The translations under genes were made by a program, and so were the position numbers. Shown here piece by piece: positions 34,501 to 48,029 of a DNA stretch of 64,000 bases. A model generated the notes under the pieces. That model saw nothing but the letters and a program-made list of their open reading frames with translations. It searched no databases and was not told the DNA's origin. This DNA comes from Phocoena phocoena (taxonomy: Eukaryota; Chordata; Mammalia; Artiodactyla; Phocoenidae), in contig NC_089234.1 in assembly GCF_963924675.1 (NCBI RefSeq), forward strand, positions 27,395,668 to 27,459,667, in the 5' to 3' direction. Within the stretch, counting starts at the first letter, position 1. Every line of letters starts with the position of its first letter.

Positions 34501-37500
34501 TTCTTAACCACTGTGCCACCAGGGAAGCCCTTTCCCAGTACTTTTTATACATTAATTCATCTAATTGTCCATAACCATCCTATGTGGTAGAGGGTGTGAT
34601 ACTGTCTCTATTTCACACATAAAGAAACTGGGTCTCATTAGTTAAGTACCATGCTAAAGATTACATGAATAGTATTATGCCTGAGTTAGGATCTATTTTT
34701 TTTTTTTTTTTTGCGGTATGCGGGCCTCTCACTGTTGTGGCCTCTCCCGTTGCGGAGCACAGGCTCCGGATGCGCAGGCTCAGCAGCCATGGCTCACGGG
34801 CCCAGCCGCTCCGCGGCATGTGGGATCTACCTGGACCAGGGCACGAACCCACATCCCCTGCATCGGCAGGTGGACTCTCAACCACTGCGCCACCAGGGAA
34901 GCGCATAACCTCAGTACTTTTGACGTAGGATCCATCAATTTTCTCTACACGTCACTAGCTCTCCCATTTATTAAAAGAAAACAAAAATGTTATTTATACC
35001 TGCAGATTATTCGCATTAGGGATATCTTCATGTTTCTCATCCAAAAGCTTTGAAATAATCACTAGGCTGAGGCACTGTCTCAGTTGCCTGGAATTAGAAT
35101 TTTAAAGTATTTAGAATGTGTTTAATGAATACTGCTTAAGAAGCAAATGAAGTTTGCAAAAAGAAGTTCTTCTAATTCGAAACATAGCTAATGTTTCAAA
35201 AGAAGGCTATACAAGAATATAAAAGCTATACTAGAACAGTAAAATTTTCATGTAAAATATTTGTACACAAATTTAAAGTTGCCTGAAGCTCAGGAAAACC
35301 ATTAAGAGCCTTTATCTTTGACCCTGATGATTTACTGTTAGAAAATCTATTTTACTGCTGGGATTTCTTTTTTTTTTTTGCGGAGCACAGGAGGCTCCGG
35401 ACGCGCAGGCTCAGCGGCCATGGCTCACGGGCCCAGCCGCTCCGCGGCATGTGAGATCTTCCCAGACCGGGGCGCAAACCTGCGTCCCCTGCATCAGCAG
35501 GCAGACTCTCAACCACTGTGCCACCAGGGAAGCCCTGGGATTTCTTTTTACTAAAGCCAAAAAAAAAAAAAAAAGCAAACTGATTCATTTTCATCGTATA
35601 TGCCATCTATATTAAGTTATCAGATAAGCTAAAAATTAAACATCAAGAATATTACAAACTGATCTAAGTATCAGAATCAGGCTGTCAATGCCTTTTCCCA
35701 CAACTGAATATGAAATGAAATAAAAGACTCTGATTTAACATTCAAGGAATGATTAAAGGAAATAAAGGACCTAAAAGCATTTCATTAATGTAAACATACA
35801 TTTTTCTTAGTGTTTAATTCTCACTTTTCAATACCTTCCACGTGATGTCCAGTTAGGGACCAGCTGTACCAACCACAGAAGGTTGTGGGGATGACTGGAG
35901 AGTTCATTTATGGCCAGACAGAGTTCAGGTACCTGAAAACAAACAGTGAGCAAGATTTTTCAAATAGGTCAGTGGAATCAAATATCTAACAGATCATCCA
36001 CATCCCTTCTTAATGAAGCATTATTATAAAAAGAGCATTCATTTTAAGAAACAGCATGGAGTACACATATTCAGTGGTTTTTTTTTGCGGTACGTGGGCC
36101 TCTCACTGTTGTGGCCTCTCCCGTTGCGGAGCACAGACTCCGGACGCGCAGGTCCAGCGGCCATGGCTCACGGGCCCAGCCGCTCCGCAGCATGTGGGAT
36201 CCTCCCGGACCGGGGCACGAACCCGTGTCCCCTGCGTCGGCAGGCGGACTCCCAACCACTGCGCCACCAGGGAAGCCCCCACATATTCAGTTTTATCTTA
36301 AACTCTAGAATAGACTGAATAGATACATTTATCAGAATTTCATTTGGCTTTTGTGTTTTGTGCTACATCATATCTATCTGTATTTAAACAGTCCTTCGAA
36401 GAATAAAGTCTAAGTACACATACCAGTTTCCAAAGGTATATAATGAGAGTTGCACAAGATAGTACATGTTCCTGACTTGGGATTTCTTGAATTTTAGGAA
36501 TCAACTATTCCAGTATTTAAAGTCTAACAGAACTGCTTCAAAATAATCCCTGAGTAGGGAAGGGAAGTATGGGATGAGGGTAAGAGATGAGATAAGATTG
36601 ATTATGTCTTGATAATTGTTGAAGTTGGGTGATAAGTATTTAGGGGTTCATTAAACTCTTCTTTCTACTTTTGCATGTTTGACATTTTCCACCAAAAAAG
36701 GCTGAAAAATATAATTTAAAAAAACCTAACAAAAACTATACATGTTTACCACCAATGGCTGCAGAAATTCAACTCAACTTCTTGCTGTTATGTATGATTC
36801 ACTCTATCATTTCATTTAGGTCTCTGTTCAAAGGTCACTTCAGAAAGTGCTTCCTTAACTGCCTCATATGAAATAGTAGAGCATCGCTGCCTTGTCCTGC
36901 TTTATTGTAATTTGTAGCACTTATTACAACTTAACATGATATTATAATCTACATTTACATTGTTTATAACCTAACCCTTTGACTAGAATAGAAGTGCTGG
37001 GAGAGCAAGGGCTTTATCTTCTTCACAGCTTTATCTCTAGCACCTGCATTAATGCTTCGCCCACAGTAAATCCCCAGTAAACATAACACATTTTTTGTGG
37101 AATGAATTAACTGCAGTTTTAGAAAAGATTCAGTTTCATGAATTTAAATACAGTGCCAGCACAGACAGTCGTTTCTTCAGTTTATTTTTCATCTGCTGAG
37201 CACCTTAACTGAGGTTACAAACTTTCAATTCTGCATGCACTATGAAACTCAAATTGTGATGCTATACAAAAAACAATATTAAAATTTTAAGTAATGTTAC
37301 CTTTGTATTCCAATCTCTGATGTTTTTCATCAGGTTTATCAGGAGGCTTTGAAAGTCTACTAGAGGAATCTGTTTCAGTTGTTTTTCCAGACTCATTTTA
37401 AACAACATTAAAATCAGTAACATTATTTCACAATCCTGGTAACCTTCCGGATGTATAGATGTACACAAGCCTAGAAACTTTGACACATATCAGAGACAAA

Positions 37501-40500
37501 ACAACTTAAGGAGATATATTTTGCTTGAAGAGTTTACATTATAAAAACTTTTTAACAAAAAATGCAAAAGAGAACTATATAGAAATTGAAACATCAGTTG
37601 TCTAGGAAAAAGGCAAGAAATACTCATGTTAATAGTTGACTTGATAAGTATCTTCTTCCCCATCTTTAATTTTCAAAATTTTCTTAACAGTTCAATATCA
37701 TTGATTTGATTCAGCCACTAAAAATGTTTTAGCACTGTTATTAATTCTTGGTCACTTAGTTATACTGTAAGTTACAATTTTTTTCTTCATACATTCTAAT
37801 TCTAAAAAATTACTGGTTTCAAAACTACTACTAGCAAAAAGCTTCTTGGTAAAGGTATTCCTAGAACTATTTTAATCACATAACTCTGATTCAAAGTTCC
37901 CTTTCGTTCCTAATATTAAAACAAAAATAAGGGACTTCCCTGGTTTGTGTTAGGGTTAGTGGTCCAGTGGTTAAGACTCCACGCAGGGAACTAAGATCCC
38001 GCATGCCACACAGTGCGGCCAAAAAACAAAACAAAAAATAAATAAATAAAACAGCAAAAACAACCTTTAATATGAAGATTATTGCTAAGCAATTTCAGAG
38101 ACTAGAAATCCCATGGTAAAACACCAGTGAATTTTTTTTTTTTTTTTTTAATTTGGCTGTGCTGGGTCTTAGTTGTGGCACACGGGATCTTCGTTGCTGC
38201 GTGCGGGATCTTCAATGTGTCCTGAGGGGATCCAATTCCCTAAGATCGAACCTGGGCCCCCTGCATTGGGAGCGTGGAGTCTTAACCACTGGACCACCAA
38301 GGAAGTCCCTGATTTTGTTTTAAAACCATTAAGCAAAAAACTAAGTGGTTCCAGCTCTGTGCTAGACTTACAAAAAAGAGTTTTCTCCTACCTTGACCAC
38401 ATTTAAAATGTTGGTTTCAGGGAGAGATGAAAATATTGGCTTACAAGAAGAATCTTCACTTCCTTTCACCCCCAGTGTCATCTGTGTTTCAGAACTATGG
38501 AAGAGTGAATAAAAACAATGTGAAATTATGCACAAAACTGTGAGAAGCACTGAACAACAAAAGTTTTACTGAGGTATAGTTTACATACAATAAAAGGAAT
38601 ACACACATTTAAATTTTTGATGATATGTATACTAGTGTAACCACCATCCAAATCAAGAAACAGAACATTTCTATAATACCTCAAAAGTCCCTTCATGTCA
38701 GATCCGAGTCAATCGGCTATCTCCACTCCAGGTAAATTTGATTTCTATTTCTATGCATTAGTTTTCCCTTGAACAGCTACTTTTTTTTTTTTTAAGGTAA
38801 GAAGTGGATTTATTTAGAGAGAAACACACTCCACAGAGTGGGGGCCATCTCAGAAGGTGAGAAAGGCCAAACAGCTACTTTTTATGAGGCGTTCTCTCTG
38901 TTGCTCTTGGTGTCAGAGAGCTATGTAGAAGGTGGCTCTGACTACAAAGAACTCATAATATTTAAAGGCCTCGTAAGTGGCCCAACAAAACTTCCACAGC
39001 AATATAAACAATTCTAAGCACCCCAATTTTGGTTGAGGAATCAGTGAAGGTTCATGGAAGAGGAGACACATGAATTTGCCTTCAAAACATAGATAATATT
39101 TTCTTGTTTTATTTTTCTTTGAATAAATAACCCTTTCATATGGTTAAAAAAAAAGTTAAAAGAAATTAAGGCACAGTGTGCTGAAGAGAATTGTCCTCCC
39201 AGTCTAGGCCTTCAGCCACTCATTTCCCCTCCTCACAGACAATCACTACTAGTTTTAGTCCTTCCTCCCACAGGCATTTTATATACATATAAATAAATAT
39301 GACTACACTCCCCACTGTTTTAATACAAATGGTAGCATACTATACACTCTGTTGTGCACCTCTCTTTCTTCACTTAATATGTCTTAGAGATACTCCTATA
39401 ACTACATGGGAAGAACTTTATTTTTTAAAATATCTGCTCAGTAGTCCTGTGTCCATTCCTAGCTATACAACCTCAGGCAAGTTACTTAATCTTTCTGTGC
39501 CTCACTCACCTGTAAATGGGAATGAAAAAACTATCTAGTAGTTGTAGTGACTATTAAATGAAGTACTCTATATTAAGCCCCCAGAACCATGTCTGGCACA
39601 TAGTAAACAATATGTAATGTTGGTAATTCTACTCTTATAAACAGTGCTTCAACAAGTGAGACAGATAATTTTGGTGAGCAGACACTGAGGATGGAGGTGA
39701 GGGACTAGCATGAGGAAGATCCCATGCAGCAATGGCTAATGTGGAGGAACAGCAACAGAATCAATTTGGTTACAACAGGGTGAACAAAACAGAAAACAGG
39801 TCAGAGTCAACTGCAGAGTCTCAAATACAGGTGTAAAGGTTTAATAGTGGAGAAAAAAGCTTTCATAAAAGGAATCCTCTAACAATGAAAGGAATAAATA
39901 ACTTGGAGGTGGAAAGCCCCCACGGAAAAGGAGATTTTTGCCAGGCTAGGCATGAAACGAGGATCTGAGTTAGACTGACACCGGGAACGGAAAGGAAAGA
40001 ATAGTTGTGAGATAGGTAGAGGAAGAGGAACACAGGGATGTGACAATTGATGGAATACAGACTAGAAAGAGGTTAGGACTAGGTCTGTATTTCCTGCAGA
40101 ATAATGGTAAAGAAAAGAACTGTCCTAGTATCCTTTAACATCTTACTCTCCCCACCTGAATATTTACTCTAACAACCTTTAAACATTTTTCACTCCAAAC
40201 CTCCCATTTGGATAGCAACTTGCTACTGTGAATATGCACATATATACCAGCAAAAATGGATAAGCTGCATGTGAGACCTAGTGAGAAGAGTCAGTTGTGA
40301 TATCTCAACAGAATTCTCTCGTGCTCATGTTGTTTAAACAGGTATTTGATTATGTTTCGCTGATTCCTTCACCAGCTTACTCTTGCTTACCTGTGTTCAT
40401 CGTTGCCTACCACTACACAGCAATGGTGGTGACTTATAGCCACCATATCCCGGCTCCCAAACCTGACTGAGGCAACTCTTCAGTTGGTAAATAATCAATC

Positions 40501-43500
40501 AAAAAAACAATTTTGCTAAATATTATTTGCATTTATTATGTCTTAATGAAATAATTATATATCTTTATTTCACTATGTCCACTACAGTACCTGTTCACTA
40601 CAGTGAAGAAAGGAAAACAAATCTGTTGCATACAACATAAAAATTCACTACACACTATTCAGTTCATTAAATGTTAAATAATAAAATAGTATTTTAACTT
40701 TCTAAATATAGGTATTTGAGTATTTTGGTCATGTTTGGGGTTTTTGAATGGTCTGAGAAAGCATTATTTTTCCTATTTAAATGGAATAGGATGGATGATG
40801 GAATACAGTCTTTATGTGAAAATTTGCTATCCAACATATTTTCAGATACAGGTTACATCTGAGCAACAAGGAGGGATCCTGTATGGGGTGGAAAGAAACG
40901 GAGAGATGAAGAGTTTGGTTCTGGATATACCAAGTAACAAAAATTTGCTTTTTTTTTTTTGAAAAAGTGAAGACGAGAATATTCTCATAAAGTTTAAGAA
41001 CTGTTTTAATTTTTCTTTTTCTGCCTATTTCCTTTGTCCATTTTTCTAATAGGTTATTGATCTTTTTATTAATTTGAAATTAAGCCTTTGTCTGTGACCA
41101 GAGTTCCATTCTTATATAGTTGACCCTTTTTTTAGTATGTATGTATATATGTATTTACTTATTTTTGGCTGTGTTGGGTCCTCATTGCGGTGCATGGGCT
41201 TCTCACTGCGGTGGCTTCTTTTTGTTGCGGAGCAAGGGCTCTAGGTGCGTGGGCTTCAGTAGTTTTGACATGCGGGCTCAGCAGTTGTGGCTCACGGGCT
41301 CTAGGAGTGCAGGCTCAGTAGTTGTGGTGCACGGGCTTGGCTGCTCCGTGGCATGTGGGATCTGCCCAGACCAGGGATCGAACCCGTGTCCCCTGCAATG
41401 GCAGGCGATTCTCAACCACAAGTCCCTACACTTGACCCTTAAACAATGCAGGGGTCGGGGCACCCACTTGCTGCAAAGTCAAATCCTCGTATAAAGTAGA
41501 GTTGGCCCTGGACTTATTTTGTTCCACTGATGGACCTATGAATACCTGCATTTGTCCCATGTTATTAACTGCTGAGGTCAGTCCCACCTCATAACTCTTC
41601 TTTCTCAAAACTTTCCTGGGTATTTTTTCTATATGGCTTTAGAATCACTTGTAGAGTCCCAACTCCCCTCGTCCCCACAAAAATCTGACTGGCATTTCTT
41701 TATTTTATTTTAATTTTATTGGAGTATAGTTGATTTACAATGTTGTGTTAGTTTCATTTCTTATTAGGATCTCATCAAGTTCACAGTTTACCTCAGGGGT
41801 AGCTCTAATGTATTTATGATGCTGAATTTTCCTATCTGGTCTTTTTTGTCTCTTAGTAATGTTTACACACATACACACACACACACACACACACTTCTAT
41901 TTAAGTTTATTCCAAGGTATTTAATATATTTTTCTTACTATTGCAAATGAAGTGTATCTTTTAACTAGCTACAGTTCATATACCTTAAGGTTACTAATTT
42001 CTCTTTATTAACATTGTACCCTGGCATCCATACCAAATTCTCTTACTGGTTTGCCAGAGCTTTTCAGTTGATTCCTAGGCGTCTATGTATACATTAAATC
42101 ACTTTTTCTGCAAATAACGAATCTTTCACGAACTCATTTCCTATCTTTATATCTCTTTTTTTTTCTTGTCTAATTGTTTTGGCCAGTAGCTCCAAAATAA
42201 TGGTAAATAACAATAGGCGGTCTTATTTAAAAAAATTTTTTTTAATTTAAAAAATGTCCCCATTTTTTCCCTGTTAAACATGCTGATGGCATTTAGATTA
42301 AGTTAGATGTTAAGAATATATCTAATTCAAGATCTGTTTCAACTTTAAGTTTTAAAAAAAATCAAGCATGAATACTTAATTTATCAAATGAATATTAACT
42401 GTTTATATATAAATTGTTTAAAAGACAATTTTTGGAGTTAATTATGAAAAGAACACTTACACTAGATCATCTTCATTAAAGTCTGGCTGAAGATTCTCCA
42501 GAGGAAACAAAGATTTAAAATCAATTCCCATATTGAAAAACACAGCAGCTATATCAGACAATGATGGGATCCAAGGCCAAACTGGTGAATCACTGAAGGT
42601 ATCTAGTTAACAGAAGAAAATATTTTATCCCAAATCCTGGGTTCACAAACCCATAGTTGCAAGATGACAGTCTGCACATGAAACATGGATTATTACTATG
42701 AATTTATAGAAATGGCAGCTGGTAATGATATCCATATAGTTATTTAGAATGATCATATAGGAATTACAGATTTTCAAATAAATGTGAAGGAAATGACATT
42801 TATGAACAAAATATCTGCAAGTGATGGATAAAAGGGTGTAACTCAGGAGGAACATTTTCAGAAGACTGGAAAATAACAACAGTAAAAAACCAACTACTGC
42901 TAACACAAAGATTTTACCATGTTCAGTGCCTATATAGTCCCAAGCCTTAAAACAAGTGAAAAAGGTAAATCACAATGCTTGTTTCATTATAAGGGATCTC
43001 AAAGGTAAGAATGCAAGTGTCATAGTTTTGCAGTGGATACTTTCAATCTTCTCAGTGCATAATCAGTACAATACTGTTGCTCACCAAAAAGCCATCAAAG
43101 TTAATTGGCTAAATAAACTTGCAACTATTTCCACTTATCCAGCACAGTAAGCTATGTCTTGGTAAAAATTAGGTAAGGGATGCCACTTGCAAGATCTTAT
43201 ACCCTTTTTCTCAATGCAACTAGAAAAATGCACTCATTTTTTATTGGAGTTTCATTTCATTATTAAAGACTTTATATTACAAAAACAATTTTTTATTCTA
43301 TATGTCCAAATATCCTAATTGTTTAGTAATACGAAAGAGTTCATGTACAAAGCAACCAATAATTCACACTGTTAATCTCAATAAATTTATCTACTCACCA
43401 TTTCTTATTGTTATTTCCATTAATGTACTTAAAATCTGCACAGACACAATACAGTCTGTATGAACTGACATCATCTGCCAAAGTAGATAAATGATAGAGT

Positions 43501-46500
43501 ATTAAGAGAGAAGAAAGAGCAAAGAGGCTCAGAGAGATGAACATACTCCACCCAACATAATACATGAGTTGGAATTTAAATCCAGGTCTGATTTGTAAGT
43601 CAGAGCCCTTTCCATTCTAACATGCTGATTTTTTTTTTTTACAACTTTCATCTACAATTAGATAAATATAACTTTAAAAACTATCAAAAATACCTTTCTA
43701 GTTCATATTATGCCATGAAACCCAAAGACCATAAAGGAGAAGGCTACTACACTGATCACATCACAGGCAAAAATCAAACCACAAACTAGTAAAAATATTT
43801 GAAAAGATACAAATATACAAATTAATAGACCAATGTATATTTTTAAGAGCTATTCAGTATCACTAGTAATCAAAGAAATGCAAAGAAAAATGACATGATA
43901 TCATCAGCTGACTTCAAGACTGGTAAAGATTAAGAGTTTTCATAATACCCAGTGTTCACAAGAGTACTAGGAAAGAGGGAGTATGTCCAGTATGAGTGTA
44001 ATTTGGTAAAAACTGTAAAGTCATTTGGTAATATTTATGCAAAATCATTGTCCTTACACTTTGATCTACTCAGCCTTTTTTTTTTTGCGGTACGCGGGCC
44101 TCTCACTGTTGTGGCCTCTCACGTTGCCGAGCACAGGCTCCAGACGCGCAGGCTCAGTGGCCATGGCTCACAGGCCCAGCCGCTCCGCGGCATGTAGGAT
44201 CTTCCCAGACCGGGGCACGAACCCGTGTCCCCTGCATCGGCAGGCAGACTCTCAACCACTGTGCCACCAGGGAAGCCCTACTCAGCCTTTTTAACGTACA
44301 GGAATTTATATACAGAAGCATATAATGAATGTAATTTTACAAGACAACTTTTTGGGAACAAAATCTCAAGTTTAAAAGACATTAAAAAAATCATAACATA
44401 TTGAAAGTTATTTTAAAGTGGTTTTATAGAGAAAAACATGGTGTATTTCTATTTCTCTTTTGTTGTGAAACCATGGATTATGATTATAATAAATTTACAT
44501 CTAAAATATAAGGGTGAATAGCCCAAACTCTGGTTTCAATCAGGCATATAATTTGAGTCATTTCCAAGTCAACCTATGTGAAAAAATGTCTTTGCTATGA
44601 TGTTTGAGTCATTACACTCTGCCACAAGGGGCAGCACCATTCAAAGCCATGTGGGACACAGGACAAATTCTGCATAAGAATCTTTTTGTGGGGGGTGATG
44701 AATTTTAAGGTGGGCATTACAGTACCTGAAGCTAAATAAATATGTAAAGAGATACATACATACATATAAAACAATCTAATGTCTGTCAATTGAGATTGGG
44801 TTAAATAAATAAATCATGGTACAGCACTACAAAGGAATACTATTACTATTACAATATAGTATACAATATAAAGCCATTAAAAAGAATGATAACATGTCTA
44901 TACTGAGATGAAAATACTCAATAATTTATTGTTACCTGAAAAAAAAAAGTTATAAAACAGCACATATTCTGTTCACATTGTCTTTCTGGTCAATTACGTT
45001 TAGACACATGATAAAATCATTAAGATGCAAACATTTCAATTACATTACAATTAAATTTCAAATTATCAGGACTATAGCATTAAAATGAATTCTAATATAT
45101 TTTATAAAAAAAAAACTTGTAAGTTGGTAAGTCTCTCCATCATGAAAAATGGACTTGGAATTGAAAAGGAGAAACGAGACAAAGTGTCTTACACAGAAAA
45201 AGCACTTAACAAATGATTATTAGTTTGCTTTTCAAAGAATATAAAGAGTATAAAAAGCTGCTTACATGAAGATATGCTTGTATGTCATCATTAGGGTTTT
45301 AAAGGCTATAATGATGGGCCCTCACCAACAAGATGAAAACAGATAAATGCAAAGTCCTACTTGTAAGTTTAAGAAAAGATATATTACATAATTAGAGAAT
45401 AATGAAGTCCTGGTGTGACAACAAATGAAGTTTTGAATCACAATAAACATAAATATGTGGGGGCGGGGGTAGATGCATAAGAGCCTTGCAGGAAACTGCT
45501 GGTAGGAAAGACCTTATCTGGAGCATATATTCATTTACTAGGGGGAAGGAGGAACACTTTAGGAGGGAAACTGACAAGCTAAAGGTCATTCAGAAAGGTG
45601 ATCAGTAAAGGGACTGGATATTTAGTGACTTGAGAAAGTTTAGTGTGGGGAGTAATGAGGGTCATGATAGTTGTTTAACTGAAGGACTGTTAGAGAGATG
45701 AGGCATACTGTGGGAAGCTATAGAAAAGATAATTAGTACTACTACTTAAAAAACCATTTGGAGGCAAATTTTGATTTAATTAGGACTGTTAAAAAAAAAA
45801 AATCACTGGGATCCAAGTAGTGAGCTCCTAACAACTGGAAGCAAATGCTCCTGCCCCACAGTCTGTCCCACCTGTTATTCTCTCTGCCTAGAATGCCCTT
45901 CTCCCATTTACCATCTGACATATCTATAAACGTACACACACCTGTTTATTGTCTATCTCCTCTATAATAGAATGTGGGTTTCATGAAATCAGAAACACTG
46001 ATTTTTGAAATTGCTGTTCTCTCCAGCACCTGGCACAGTTGGCACTCAAACATGGCAGCTATATGAAAAATGAATGAAAAACTATATTGGAATATATAGC
46101 TCTTGCAAATATGAGATTCTCTGAAATGTAACCTTAAAGCCCAGAATAGAAACTGCATATATTTTTCCCACTTCTCACTTCACATATATAGAGTAGTTAC
46201 AGTTCTCTGATACCACTGATATTTATAAAGTTACCATGTAGATAATACAAAATTATTTATTTAAGTGCATTTAAAAGTTAAATACAAATGGGGAAAAGAA
46301 ATATTCAATTGGATTTGCACTCCCCGCACCCAGTTATGAATGGGGAAATATCAGTATACAAGTCAAATCCTAAAAATGTATGTAGGCACCTCCACAAAAA
46401 TAGGGGGGAAAAGGTAGAAAAAAATCCCCCCAGGTACACAAGCATTAGAAGACTTCTTCTAAAGCAAACTACAACAGTGATTTACCAGTGTGATGAAACA

Positions 46501-47992
46501 ACTTAGGCACAACTAGCATTACTGCCTATCCTGCACACTATCTGCATTAGCATTTCTTTTTTTTTTTGCGGTACGCAGGCCTCTCACTGTTGTGGCCTCT
46601 CCCGTTGCGGAGCACAGGCTCCGGACGCACAGGCTCAGTGGCTATGGCTCATGGGTCAAACCGCTCTGCAGTATGTGGGATCCTCCCGGACAGGACACGA
46701 ACCCGTGTCTCCTGCATTGGCAGGCGGACTTTCAACCACTGCGCCACCAGGGAAGCCCCCCAGCATTTTTTTTTTTTTTTTGCGGTAAGCGGGCCTCTCA
46801 CTGTTGTGGCCTCTCCTGTTGCGGAGCGCAGGCTCCAGACACACAGGCTCAGCGGCCATGGCTTACGGGCCCAGCCGCTCCGTGGCATGTGGGATCTTCC
46901 CAGACCGGGGCACGAACCCGTGTCCCCTGCATCGGCAGGCGGACTCTCAACCACTGAGCCACCAAGGAAGCCCAGCATTTCTTTTATAATCTCTTTATAC
47001 TGACTCTTTTTGCTTCATTCTAGCCCACTAAAATCATGGGTTTGATATGCTAGATTTTTTCTCTAGTAATGTGCAAATAAGATTATATTTTAAAAGTTTA
47101 TTTTTGACTGGGAAATATAGAAAGAGGCAACTATACCCCCCAAATATTTCTCTTACCCGAAACAGCCACTTTAACACAGGTACAGGACACTGGACATAGT
47201 GATAAGCAGAGGTAAGGAAGCCTTGTGTTGTCAAAAAAATCTGATCTGTTTTTCCTGATCTGAAAAAATACAGTGAAATCAATATGACTGTTATCTTCAT
47301 GGCAAGAAACTTCTACCACCACCACATCTGACATAATCGGAAATGAGCAAGCAAACCATTATAGTCCGTGGAGGTGGACTCTACCCCAATGTGGATGGGT
47401 TACTCATTAGAAATTCAATCAGTGGCCTAAAGCTGAACCAATCTGTTGGCTTGGCTCCAGATTTATCTGGTGGACAAATCTACAGTAGCTGGCAGTGTCG
47501 AAGAGCCTATTAAGTCTCAGAGCATCATCTGCTTTTGCCAGACTGGGTTTGTACTTCCACAAAACTTAGCACCACAATTAATGTGATCTGTCTGGATCTG
47601 AGCTATCACGTACTGAGAGAAATTAGACCAGTTTGGGTACTGTGGTAGAGACTGTTAATCCCAACATCTATTCTTGTCTTTCCTCTTGGTAACTGAACCC
47701 TGGGGTTTTTAGCTGGGCACACTGGCTGCCTGAAATGAAAATCACTTCTCAGCCTTCCTTGTGGCTAGGTGTGGCCAGGTTGACTTAGTTCTACCCAACT
47801 AACCATAAGTAGAAATGTTGTGGGGGGTTTCTGGGAATTTAAAGGCTGGAGCTCCAGTAGCACCTGAAGCAACCAGGTGCTAAGGATGGTGGGGAAGAAA
47901 GATTATATGGTGAAACACCAGCCCTGGACTTCCTACCTCTGAACTTCTTCCACATCAGAAAGAAATATACTTCTTGTTTAAGCCTTGTTATT

Positions 47993-48029
<37 letters not shown>

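Noticed and set aside
46566..47003. 145-residue frame and other frames containing 'GLSLLWPL' or 'HGPSRSAAC'
   Set aside because: These recur wherever a CHR-2 SINE occurs; they are translations of the repeat, not genes.
47343..47513. 56-residue open frame starting [19 protein letters not shown]
   Set aside because: I considered a processed pseudogene, but I recognise no protein and the frame is short; left as unassigned intronic sequence.
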